Below are positions 28,269-40,675 of a DNA stretch of 64,000 nucleotides, one piece after another (position 1 is the stretch's first letter; each line of letters begins with the position of its first letter). Origin of the DNA: Cruorifilaria tuberocauda (lineage: Eukaryota > Nematoda > Chromadorea > Rhabditida > Onchocercidae). Location: positions 62,001 through 126,000 of the forward strand of contig JABVXU010000030.1 in assembly GCA_013365365.1 (NCBI GenBank), read 5' to 3'. Under the pieces are notes generated by a model. It was not told the DNA's origin. It ran no database searches and saw nothing but the letters and a program-made list of their open reading frames with translations. Both the position numbers and the translations under genes were made by a program.

Positions 28269-31200
28269 CTTGCGAAATTATTAGGAAACGTGTTAGAGTA
28301 GTAATTTGTCTGTGATAACTAATATGTTCCATCGACGGTACTAATTTCGATGCGGAACGACATTTTGTAATGGTCCTCATTTCATTAATTCTCCTGTATT
28401 TTCAGCAACGGGTACGATATGATATTTAAATGGGTGAAGTGGAACCTATATAAATTAAGTTACTTAATCTGTTTTTGTTTAATGTTATTATTATTATTAT
28501 TATTAACACTTATAAGGTGGAAAAATCAAGCATAATGCTTCTATTTGGGAAGTCTAATATTGATTGAATTGGTCAGGTTCTATAAAAAACCATAATAACG
28601 GTTTCATTTCTTGTTATTGATCATCATCGGGAAATGTATTGGACGAGCAAGCAATTAAGAAAGAATAATATGCTATAGTGATACTGGTCTGACTTTGCAC
28701 AAAGCACGACATGTGATTTCATGAAATTTTGTAAATTCAAACAATAAGTTTCAGTTTTTGAATAACTGTAATTCACGTTTTATTACAATCACAATTGAAT
28801 TTAGATATTAGTCCATTATATATAATTCGTTTAAAGTGTTGAAGCAAGTCACGACAAATTTGATAATTGTAATTGTATGAAATGTACTTACCAAATTACT
28901 TGATTTGCTGAATATAGTGGAATTGAATAATTCTGAGTGAAATTGTTAAATGCGAATTTTGAAATTAGCAATGCAAAGATGTCATGTGGAGCATTCGAAA
29001 TCGAAGCAGTAATAATTCCACCTCAACCAAGGTTTTTAGCATTTGTAAAATAGAGATCAAAAAGACAGTATTGAGAAGTTTTTCATCGTAAGCGAGAAGA
29101 CAGGATTGTATGAGTTGAAATTAGCTACCAATCTTTATGCAAGATTAGCCCTACTATCAATTTAGCATATCAGCAAAAGAGAGAAAGATTGGCAATAAAT
29201 ATTCTTGATGAAAATTCGTCTAAATGTTTATTCCGTCAAACAGTCTGAAGGCGTAACAATAATGGCGGATAATTGGTGGTAAGCCGTCAACGGAGCATAT
29301 AACCTGATCAGTTCCGGGTGAAAAATGCTCTTACTGACTCTTCCATTCAGTTGAGAGTCGACCTTTTAAGAACAGCTTCGAGCAACAACCAATTTCAACT
29401 CAAATCCCTTTAAGCTTCTTTCTCTCTTCCTCGCTCCCTTACTCTTTCCTAGCTCTCTTCGTCTTTCAGCTATCGCTTCCTTATCTTATTCATCCATCAT
29501 TCGTTGTCCTAAAATTACTTCGATCGTTCTTAAACCAACAAGAACATTTCATTTCACTCTTTGTCATACACCCAATGATGATTATCTATTTATTTTATCG
29601 GAATGTCTAATAATATCAGAAAGGTAAGAATTTAATCAGAAGGTTATTACCACATTTTTCATTCACTTTACTAAATCCATTCATTATTTATACGACGTAA
29701 ATCAATGAGCACTGAGAAATATTCCCAAATTATTGTTTTTGGAACATCTCAGCACAATCTGTCAAGTGAGCAATTAAGAGACAATAAGATAAAATTTGAA
29801 ATTTTAATTTCCTTTTTCATGAAAATCAGAAGGAATAATTATCAAAATGTTTGCTTGTTTTTCTTTAAGTGCCGACAACCTTTTCATCAAAAAAGTTTTA
29901 GAATAATCAGTCTTTCTGATGACATTACATGTACCTAAAATGACTGGAAACTATATTTCGCTTTTGAAATTGCAGAAATCTTTGGACAATTTGAAGTGGT
30001 GAAGCAAAGACTTTCGATCTATCATAATTTGAAAGCAGGAAATATAGTTTGATCATTCCTAGCTAATTATGATTTGTTCTAGTTCTTTTTCATCAAAAGC
30101 TATTCAATGAAAATATAATTTTAACTTTAACATATGTCTGTACGTAATTTTACCAATCATTATCAATCATTATTTTTGGAAGAAATGAATTGCATCCTTT
30201 TCCCTCTGCCTTAAAACACTATATATTATTTCAAGCAATAATGAAGCAAAAAGATTTCTTAAACAATTTTGGAATGTTGCAAATTCCTGTTCGTAGTTTT
30301 GCACTTTTCTAACTTCAAGATTTCTTAACTTTATCCATATCCTTCGCAATATTTTCCAACCCTCATATACGACTGGATAAAAAAGGAAGTTATGAAATGT
30401 GATGTGGGCGGGTGTTGTGCAGAGTGTGATGATAGAGTAATGGTGTTCGGTATACTTATTTTTCGTCAATATTGGATATCTTATCTTTTTCGAAAATTTA
30501 CGGAATGAATAATGCACATGACAATGAAGAATTGGACGACTTCCATTTATTTCGATTGTTGGACTGATGCAATTGGTCTAACAATAGAAACTGAAAAATT
30601 TTTTACTGAATATCATCTGAAGACCCGGAACCAAAAGGAAACACATCCGTGAATTGTTCTATATATCACATAGTTTGTCTCTTCCTTCGCATACTGCTTT
30701 GGGATAATTTATTCTGGACGACTTAAACATAGCATAAATAAGATATTTTGTAGGATCTGTACAACTAATTTAGAAATACTGCGAAGAGATCGAGAACGTA
30801 TTGTGACAGATTCAGTATAGCGTCTAAATTCATTTAAATCGTTACTCATTTTTCTTAAAAAACTTCCAGAATTATGATAATATTATAAAACGAAAGGAAG
30901 TTTTCATACAAATAGAATAAATTAATAACTGTTAGATTACTACCACAACAGTTCTTGTCGCTAATTCTTCATGAGTAAAGTGAACAGATTAACAAATAAA
31001 TCTTTTGAGTGTGATGAAAGTAAATTTTATTAGAATTTCTGTCATGAGAATGCGGAATCTCAAAGAGCTGTATTGCCAATTGAAACGCATTAAAACAATC
31101 ATAAGATCTTGGAAGCATGTGAATACTCTTATGGCTCTTTTTTATCCGATTATCGAGAACAGAAACTCGAATTTATTTCTCCCTTTTCCACATTTTCAAC

Positions 31201-31946
31201 CTTCAATTCATCCTTTTGAAATACTTTGCTATATCTTCGATGCTGATAACCGATAATTATAGCTCCGTATTCATTTATTTCAATGTACATTTTTGTTTTC
31301 ACCTGCTGGAAGGAAAATATGCATCAATATCATTTATTCATTCATATTTTGTTTCTTAAGTTTATGTAAAATGCTTGTCATTGAGTTACTTTTAGAATTG
31401 AGTTACATTGAGTTACTTTGTATCGAGTACTGAAATAGTGAAATGAAAGTATTTCTATTGTAACTTTGAAAATAACATTATTTTGTATACAGTAATTATT
31501 AAATTATTTTATATGAGATTATTGATGAGCGTATGATATCAGTTGTGATTAGCAATGCGCCTACTTATCGAATAATTATTAGTTGAAAACTTGCAAAGTA
31601 TATGAAATAAATTAATTGCTTAAATGGTACCAATGCTAAACTGAGTTGAAATAAACAGGATCTTTTTTAGCTTACAAAGCATTTTAAGATCTTTCGTTGG
31701 TTATAATTTTAATAGTTATATTATGTGTGATGTGAGTGTCGCTGTAAATTGCAGTAAAAAAAATTTTTAATTTGAATAATACTTTTCTATCTTTACCTTA
31801 TTTTGGCGTTTTTGCAATAACTAATTGAAGATTAAAATTTAAAAATATGTTTAGGAATTGGTTTGGCGATACGTAGGCTTTGTTACTTCTTGTGATGCTA
31901 TTGAACATGTGTTACTATTGTTGCTGGGAAAAATAGAGTAAAGCTG
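28269..31946. other. Long intergenic stretch without a supported gene
   Basis: This holds the alpha-2/delta 3' UTR and the upstream region of the cysteine-rich membrane protein. It includes a (TTA)n microsatellite near 28484-28506 and a pyrimidine-rich tract at about 29405-29500. The largest open frame (30170-30517, minus) has no homology or splice support. Confidence 0.5.
28484..28506. repeat. (TTA)n microsatellite
   Basis: About seven tandem TTA units lie roughly 220 bases past the alpha-2/delta stop codon, probably in or near its 3' UTR. Confidence 0.7.
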
Positions 31947-34941
31947 ATGCTTGCTGAGAAGCTGATCATTGCTATCTGTGATGTTGCTCTGTCTCTGTGC
32001 TTTGGTACACTCGCAACTGATACAGTTAGTGCGTAAGTCAAATTTTCATTTTTCCAATTTAATTTTCATTTTTTATTCGAAATAATTGTTGAAAAGTCAA
32101 CTCAAATAGATAGATGCATGGATTTGTACGCATTCCTTATTCAGCATTTCATATAATTCAACTATTGATTGAGAATGGAAATAATTGAAGTTAGCTGAGA
32201 ATGAATGAATAATTAAAGAGTAGAATTTTATCCTGCAATCATCAATTAATCATAGAAGGTTAAGAAATTTGGATGAGATGTTAGATCATCGAGGTTCTAT
32301 TTGAAACAAAATCCAGTTAAAACGAGACTTCACTTTTCACTTAAATTAAAATAATACTTTATCATGATAATATTATCATCCTTTACTTTTTCTTTCGAAG
32401 AACTTGACTGCAAAACGCTAAGAAATCTGAACGGACTTCTTACTGTCGAATTTGACAAAATCGGTAAAATCGTGAGAAGCATTGCTCACGAATACGTCAA
32501 AAATTCAATGAAATTATTGCCGTCATCACATGAAATTGTAAGCATAATCCATAACGATTAATTTATAATTGAATAAAGAGAAGTAGAGAGATAAGGTTTA
32601 GCCCTGGGAAAAATTCACTATAACATGGAAGTTCGATGATTTCGATAAATCCATTCTGAAATTTTAAATTAAGACGAAAATTTTGGATAAGATTTACTCC
32701 GAATATTTCGAATTCACTTTCGAAGTCAATCAGATCTGTAGAATCGAAAGAATTTGATTCCAAGTAAAACTGAACAAAAAATTTTTTAAAACAAACTGAA
32801 AAAAGAATGTTACAAGTTATATTAATTTAAAGGGACACGCATTTTTCTGACTAAATGCTTCCATTCATTTCTTCCCAGTTTTTCGTTTGCGCATCTTAAC
32901 TAACGGATATATCTTTCTCTCTTTTTCTTGTTGTTCTCATCTCGAAGAATCTCCTTTTTCTTAATTACAGTTGCAGCTGATGGATATTTATTTTGAAAGG
33001 AAACAAGAAAACAGTTTATCTTTGCTCCATGCCTGATATTTTAGGATCATCTTCAGAGAGATATGAACAAATCTACTGAATGAAACAGTAGATTGAATAA
33101 TTTATAATTGAATGAAACACTATTTGATAGTTAATCAGTCCGAAAATTTTTGTCTTTCTTAAATTTTAATCAATTCAAAAAAATCCGCGTGTGTCTTCTG
33201 TGGGAGAAGGCCACGAAACATTTTGCTATACCTATCGGAAGACATCCATCGATTGATTTTTATCCTGTTGTTAACATTCTTATGAAAACCGAGGTAATAA
33301 ATAAATCTCAAAGTATTTCTACTCACATTTTTCTCACGACTGAATGTTTTCTTTTTTTTATTAGTTTGCTTGATTTTTGAGGAACTCGAAAATTTCAAAA
33401 TTCAACGATTACCGAAAAGTATTATCTAACCCTATAAGAAGTTATCAAATAAAAGAATATTTATTCATTCACCTTTTAGGATTAATACCCAGATAGCTTA
33501 CTGCTCAAAACAATTGTTGATTCTTTCATTCTCTTTGAAACATATTCGTCATTGTTGAAAAAAAGAGTTTTACGAGCAGGAAAGAAGAAAACGAGAAAAC
33601 ATACCGCTGAGGAAATGTGACAACTGTATTTTCTAATTATTCGTATGATCATTTCCTTACTTATCAATTTGGATTGTGTCCAAAATACTCTCTCTGCAAT
33701 TTGGCTGTATACCAAATTGAGACTGTCACTAATCTTTTTACTTTAAAAGCAACAACATTGAAATCTCAAATAATCTGATCGTTTTGCTCTCCTACTGGAA
33801 TAATGCTCGAGACAGGACTTCCAAAGTTTTAATCGCAATTTACTTGTATCTTGAATGAAGTTACTGAACAAGAAATAATGTCCGGAAGTTTCGGGTTCTG
33901 TAATATTTTTCTGGTATCTCCGATTATTTTACAATAAATTTGTGAATAATTAAATGAAAACGTTTCCATTCTAATATTTTTAAAACGTTCCATTATGATA
34001 CAGCATCTTACATATTAGAAAAAAGTGTAGAAGTTAAAGATTGTATTAGTAACAATCTCATTAAAATGTATTTATTTTGAACATTAAAATTTTTACATTC
34101 GTTTAATATCATTGATTCTATTTATGACAGTAATGTCTATTATTTATAGAAAGTACTGTAAGATGCTTTTGCGACAAACAAAACTGTGAAGATTCTTTGA
34201 TTTGTATGGGGAAATTCTGCTTAATTGGATTCCGCAATGATGGTACTGTAAGATTTTTCTTCTGATGAAACGTATCAAAATTCGATTAAATTCATTATTT
34301 TGTAGCAAATTGATATTTCTAATCTTCTGTAGATAGCCAAACACATATGGAACAGTTATGCAGCAATGCAGGTGATTCAAGAGATCTGGCCAGATGTCAG
34401 CACAATTGGAATGGATGGCTAGAGGTCGGGAGATATTTTCGTCACATAAGTCGACTCTCTTAAGATGAAATGATTGGCGCTACTTGGAAAGATTGGTTTA
34501 CAGTATTCTAGAAGTATTTCAAATACTCTAAATAAATTCATTCACTATTATTTTTCATTATTTTCAGGTTTGCGCCTGCGAAGCAGATTTTTGCAATACA
34601 TTTGCATACTTACGCGGTTCCATTGAGGAAGAAAACGGTGATGATTTGACTAATTCACAACCATCAAATTTGATTGAGGTAAAGGTGATTGGATGCTGAA
34701 TCATCTGAAAGTATGGCCGGATTTATACAGTATGTATGATTTTTGTTAATCGATTTTCCCAATTCGTATATTAATTATGGTAATTAGCTCTTATCAGAAG
34801 TTTCAGGAGCAATCATCAATAGATTCAGTGGGAAGACATCGTGGTAGTAATTTGATTATTCTGCTGGTGATTATTCCATTGTCAGTAGGCGCTCTTGCTG
34901 TATGCCTTATTTTTATCAACTATCATTGCAAAATGTGTTGA
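31947..34941 (+). CDS. Cysteine-rich single-pass membrane protein, Ly6/activin-receptor-like ectodomain (5 exons, 167 aa)
   Basis: I do not recognise a named family. Exons: 31947-32032, 34163-34242, 34333-34424, 34568-34678 and 34807-34941, all in phase. Residues 1-28 (MLAEKLIIAICDVALSLCFG onwards) look like a signal peptide. The ectodomain is cysteine-dense: CFCDKQNCEDSLICMGKFC, then an LCSN segment, an RCQHNWNGW segment and finally VCACEADFCNT. The closing C-A-C-x4-C-N pattern recalls Ly6/uPAR and TGF-beta receptor ectodomains. An acidic linker follows, then one hydrophobic helix (LIILLVIIPLSVGALAVCLIF) and the tiny tail INYHCKMC. The last four exons are well supported. The first exon, 2.1 kb upstream, is attached by phase and signal-peptide logic only, and its acceptor (CTGTAAG) is weak. 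It could be a surface receptor or co-receptor; the function is unknown. Confidence 0.7.
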
Positions 34942-35787
34942 TAATTTGCTCTCTGTGCATGATCTTGCAAAAGATACAATCTAAACTTGACAAATCGAAA
35001 TTACCATCGCAAATTTCAAGAGATCACAAGAATATTGGGACTGTTGAATTACGATGGCGTATCTTAATCAAATCCATCACATCAGTCGTCAGAAATGTTC
35101 ATTTCATATTCCTCTGTCTTTCCAAATCACCTGCTTATAATTTAGCCATTATCACTCTATATATTGATTCTATGGTTGAAATAACTGGAAGAAAAATGTC
35201 CATGGCACAACACTTTCATAGTACAAGTATTACTGATCGTAATGATATCTTGAAGGCTGATAGTTGAATAAGGATTTCTCATTTATACTCATTTAATTTA
35301 ATTCATAAATAGAATGATCTTCAAAAGTTCTGAAATTTATTATGCAATATTCTGAAGTAATAGTATGATAATTTAAATTCTACTTGTGAATTTGAACTTG
35401 TGAAACTAAATTTTCTTGGTTGGAATTGTCTGATTAATAAAATATTAGATTATTTGACATAAATTGACATTGATTAACCATATTCTGTAACTTGATATGA
35501 AATAATTACCATCGAAAACATATGTATATATCAGATAATGATATGGTCATCTGAATAAACTGCATGAAAATAGGACTCTTTAACAAGCATTAGAATTCAT
35601 TTACGTAACAACATGATCTGGATATGTTCAGATAGCACTTATTAGTATCCTGGCTAATAAATGTTCTAATTACAATTGCGATCTCGCGTATAAATAGTTC
35701 ATTTGACAATTCAGTGCATTATTTGCTTCTTCCCATTTTTGATTTGAATAAAATTCCCAATTTCACATGATTCTTATATGGTGTTGG
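34942..35787. other. Tail-to-tail spacer between the Cys-rich protein and ARL3
   Basis: Both neighbours end here, so the stretch should be two facing 3' UTRs. The open frame at 34902-35267 starts inside the membrane exon in a different frame and has no support as a gene. Confidence 0.55.
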
Positions 35788-38158
35788 CTATTTTGACTTT
35801 TGTTGTTGTTGCCGTAAATTCTTCGAGATCCAATCCATTCCATCCTGCGAACAATAAACAAATTTATGCAGTTGGTACAGGCAATACTATGTGATATCGA
35901 TTTATTTCCTGGATGATATCAAAAGGATATTACTCGAGAAAAAAACTTTATACTTTTTTTCAATAACAAATCCAGTTAAGGTTTCTAAGCACTCTACAGA
36001 TTTGTTTCTTTTCAAAAATCTCAATTTTGAATTCTCATAAGCCAAGAACTTAATGAGTTTTTGACTAAAACACTGGTAATTTTTATATCAGAAGTTTTTA
36101 AAATACGATCATTTTCGTATTTTTTAAAAAAAATAACTGATTTCAACTGATTTTTTTGTGCTTTAAAATATTTTAAATGGAAATAACAGATACCTTGATA
36201 CCTTCGCCAGTAACAGCAGAACATGCTTGAATCTGCCAAGATCGGTCACGGATGGATAATAATTGTAAACCTTCCGCTATTTCGTTTGCTTTAGCTGCTG
36301 TTACCAAATCCTTTAAATTTAAAAAAACTATAAAAGAACCTTCTAAAGAAAAGACTATTTCCAAAGTCCAGGTTAAAATACTTGCAACATCGCAGAAAAA
36401 TGATATCGCGAAAATAAAAGATTTACATAACTTATTTCAAGTAAGGATGTTGAGAACTGACTATAAGTAATCATCAGTGCATATAAACGTTTACTGTATG
36501 TTAGCTCCTCAAGGAAGTTTAAGGAAAATCAATTCAGTTTACTTGTTTATTAGCATAAACCAGTAACGGGACATTTTTGAGCTTCTCTTCGTCTAAAAGT
36601 TCAAAGAGCTCCTGCAATACAGTAATAAGGATCTATTCAAAATTCATTTACTGACGCTGTTGAGAAAGTTTTCGCAATCTTAATTGCTTGTATTAGGAAA
36701 TTTTTGGGAATTCTTTAATCTTGAAAGAAAAACTTGTTGAAAGTATTTCAAAATTCTCTCAAACCTATTCTTCAAAACATAATTTTTTATAACAAGCTAT
36801 AATGCAAATGCGCTAATGTCGCCTGCACTGAAACATTTTTGGGCCATATATTCTGTACTATTGGTACTATTAATATGTACTATTCTTAATGATACGATAA
36901 TGGTTATAATACACTTCATTACGATATCTTTCTGCTTCTTATTGGATAACTCTAAAAAGTTCCACTCCCAAATTGAACTTTAGGAATATATTAGGAATTA
37001 GATGCAATGAATTACTGATAGGATAATTAGAAATTCAAGATCAGAAATACTTTTTACCATGCCTGTTTCATTAAATCGTTTACGATCACAGCTGTCGATT
37101 ACATATATCTAAAAGCAACAAAATGTTATGCAGATTGTCAGCAATCAACAAACCGAGTAAACTTGATCATTGGGATTTTCAAAAATTCTACATTGATTTT
37201 AAGAAAAGAAAATCCATTACCAAAACATCGGTATTTTCGAAATAATTTTTCCAGTATGGGCGAATCTTACGTTGTCCTCCAATATCCCACACGTTCAATT
37301 TCACATCATCTGACACTACACTTTTAATATTGAAGCCCTAAAATATCAAAATGTAGGATAATCATGAAATCACCAAAGATGTCCGTGAAAAAAGGAGGTT
37401 GTACCTGTGTAGGTGTTATATGTCTTATGTCTTCTGAAGCTAAATTCTTTAATATCGTCGTTTTACCAGCATTATCCAAACCTAGAAGATATTAGGAAAA
37501 CCTGTTAATATCATAGTGGAAGAGTAGTTGAATAGTTCAGTTTGAAACTTGCGAAAGACATGCCTGATTAGGTATTTGAACTGCCGCTGCGATAGATATG
37601 ATACATTTAAATCAAATAATCTTATTTGCACATTTCATTTGTACTTTGTACATGAGATTAAAAAAAATCATCTCATACAGCAAAATTCATGAAGAAATAT
37701 TCAAAAAGAGCCACAAACTTCATTCGGAACGTTTGGTGAACTTCTAAAAATTATTTGTTAAAATAAGAAAAATAATTACCAAGCAATAATATCCTGAATT
37801 CTTTCCCTGGCTGATTTTTGAATTTCCTGATCAGTCCAAGTAGACCCTATAAACAATAAAAAAACCATTGGAATGGCTTATCAGATAATTTATCCAGTAA
37901 ATTTTATTATATTATAAATGAGTACAATAGTTACCATTTGGCTGCACAATCAAATTTAAAAATTTTCTTGCGAAAGATCCAAAGAGTTCGCCAAAATAAT
38001 GATGGATGATTTAATTGAATTTATTGTCCAAAGGATTTGCGGAACTGGAGAGATTTAATGAAAGCTGAAGTTGTGATAGTAGTAAGCTTTTGCCATGTTG
38101 GCAAGATACAAGTAGCAAGAGGAGTTTACGAAGGAGAGCAAGGGCGCACAGTTACCAT
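35788..38158 (-). CDS. arl-3: ADP-ribosylation factor-like 3 small GTPase (8 exons, 185 aa)
   Basis: ARL3-GTP releases lipidated cargo from PDE6D and UNC119 carriers in cilia, and it also influences microtubules. Minus-strand exons: 38158-38156 (the start codon only), 37846-37780, 37481-37405, 37337-37221, 37108-37058, 36611-36543, 36310-36194 and 35844-35788. The result is 185 residues against about 182 in the family. The P-loop GLDNAGKT spans residues 24-31. The switch I region has HITPTQGFNIKSV, switch II has [13 protein letters not shown], and the base-binding motif is NKQD. ARL3-type blocks include [16 protein letters not shown] and [11 protein letters not shown], and the C-terminus is [10 protein letters not shown] followed by a Gln-rich tail. 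The start was chosen because ATG directly abuts a GTAACT donor and the next exon opens with GLLGLIRKF, the family N-terminus. It runs away from atlastin on the same strand. Confidence 0.96.
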
Positions 38159-40675
38159 GGTGATGAAGAACTCAGCTTAATATGCCAGCTTTCTAGGGAA
38201 AACATATTAGCAAAGTTAATTATAGAACAATTTACTCAGTAACATATTTCCACCGATCTTTCACGGTTCCAGATTTCGTTACCTGGAGATCAAAGATAAG
38301 CGTTGTCTGCAACAATACATTCCTTACGATAAATAACTTACTTCGACAATACCTTATCGTAGAAAGTAGAATGTACCCAATTCGCTGCACCAATTTTTCG
38401 CACACAGAGGTGCAGTAATCAATAAAGAACTGGATTGAATTAAATTAAATTCCCATAACTCTCAGCTACTTAAGAGATTTATTTCAAGAAACACATAATT
38501 GGAAGACTCCAAATTTTCTTTTCAAAAATGCATTCTATCGAAATGGTAACGGGTTCGAATTACATGAAGGATGCGTGATACACGGATACTTCCTCAGAGC
38601 GTTACTTAGAATTATAATATAACAATTATCAGTTTTATTTTCTGCACAAAATATTGAAACTAAAAATCCAGAAACGGAGTCAAAAATTTTAAACAAACGA
38701 TCTGATCCATATTGATAGTAAATATACTTACTATGTCTACGTGGGATCTCTTAAAAAAATAATTTATTTGCCATTGTGAGCGACAAATAAATTTTATGGA
38801 GTGGGAAAAGTGTTTATTTTTGTTGGATTGTACACTGCAAATCTAGAGAATACGAAAAAAAAAAACACATGTACGTTTTTTAGTAAATTCATAATAGTCA
38901 CAGCAATTTATTACACAGCAACATTTTCACCTTACATGCATGAATATAAAGCTAATGTAGAGGTAGGAAATCTTTAAAGCGCTATCCATTTATATTTGGC
39001 TAAACAATTCCAGGAATGGTTATTTTATGACCCACTTTAGAGTGAACTAAATACTGCTTTTACTATAACTTGAAATTAAAATTTGATAAATTTATAGTTT
39101 CAAAACTCGACTTAAATATAGTTCTTAACTAAAATACATTGAAAGTAATACTTTTACAAGATGAAACATCTGATAATGCAAAGACAACTATTATAGAAAT
39201 GGATATAGTCTTTAGAGATAATTTCACGATCAGCGGCATTTAGTGAGAAAGAAGCAAGTAGAATTTCAGCATATTTAACAAAAAACGGATAAGGAACACA
39301 ACTACACTATTCCAATGATACCGATAAATTCAAACCTTTCCAGGATCACACAAAATTGACATCCTCAGACACCGCTCTACCTTCGAATTTAAAATTGTAA
39401 AAATTATGAGTGGTAAGTAGCACCAAGTGGATCAAGAAACTACCTGACTGCTAGTTTGGGATGAAGAAGAAAATTCCTCAACATAACTGAGAGAAGGACA
39501 CAGCAACAGCCATCAAAGCGGTTACCTGGTACATTCCAAAATGGTTAACAGAATTTCACATTCCAAAGCTATACAGGACGGAATGAACTATTAAATTCCT
39601 GTTAATTATAGATACTCAACCCGAGATCCAAATCCAATATAAAACGGATGAATTTTTTTAAAGCAAGGAGAAGCAATTATATCACATTCTGAGAGAGTTT
39701 TGAGATCAGCATCGTATCAACTTTATAGTCTTTTACCAGCATTTAGAATTTAAGAAATTTCAATGCACAAATGTTTAATACAACAAAAGCATAAACATTA
39801 GAATTCACATGATGGATACATACTGACGATAGATGCTGACGGTCCAAATTGATAGCGTGTCAGAGAAAGAATTTGCTGAAGTTAAGTAAAAAAAAGACAC
39901 TTCATAAAGTTTTTTATATGTTGAAAAGATCGCTTTTCATGGATTTTTCAATCTAAACCTTCAGATCTTCCAAGAAGTTATAAATCCTAGTGAATGTGGC
40001 AATATGTGTCAACACACTTTAACTAAAAATCAAAAGAACTATGCCGTACAGTGCACTTTAGAAAATAATTTGCACATGTTTACGATATGCGAAAATATTG
40101 CGAAAAGAATTGGGGAAAAATTACAAACATCTGATTTGATGAAAGTTATGAAACATAACACAATTTACTCAATGAAATTCTAAGATATGAAACATTGCAT
40201 AATTTATTAATGAAATTCTAAAATTATGCATGAAAAACGCTCCCAGCAATATTATACAGCCTTTGAATCTATAAAATCATTTTCAAACAATAAATCATAT
40301 TAATAACTTGGAATTGTATCTCAATCGATATACATGCAAAAAAAATTTCGGAGATTAATTGTCTTACAACTTAAAGCTTAGAGTTCTCAATTTTTTACAT
40401 TCCAGTAATATACGTATATAAAAGAAACATAGATAAGGGCACAGTTTGGTAAACAGATACAAAAATTCCTAACAGTGAAACTAACTGGCTGTGATTAATA
40501 GAAGTTCTTTTCAAAAGAAAACGATAAAATTCTAGGTGATAAATAATACTCAAAAAAAAAAAGACGAAACCAAAGGAAGATCAACTAATCAACATAAGAA
40601 TCACTTATATAACTGAGTCACTGCCAGTCATTTGTTAAAAATTACAAATTAAATATATGAAATATCCAAATGTTT
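38159..40675. other. Spacer between atlastin 3' end and arl-3 start
   Basis: These 2.5 kb on the minus-strand side should hold the atlastin 3' UTR and the arl-3 promoter. I find no splice-supported exon, repeat family or RNA gene in it, only AT-rich sequence with stops in every frame. Confidence 0.5.

Noticed and set aside
30170..30517. 115-codon minus-strand open frame in the long intergenic gap
   Set aside because: No family resemblance, no signal or domain, no splice context, and composition like the surrounding AT-rich DNA.
34902..35267. 121-codon plus-strand open frame
   Set aside because: It begins inside the transmembrane exon of the cysteine-rich protein in another frame and runs into its 3' UTR.
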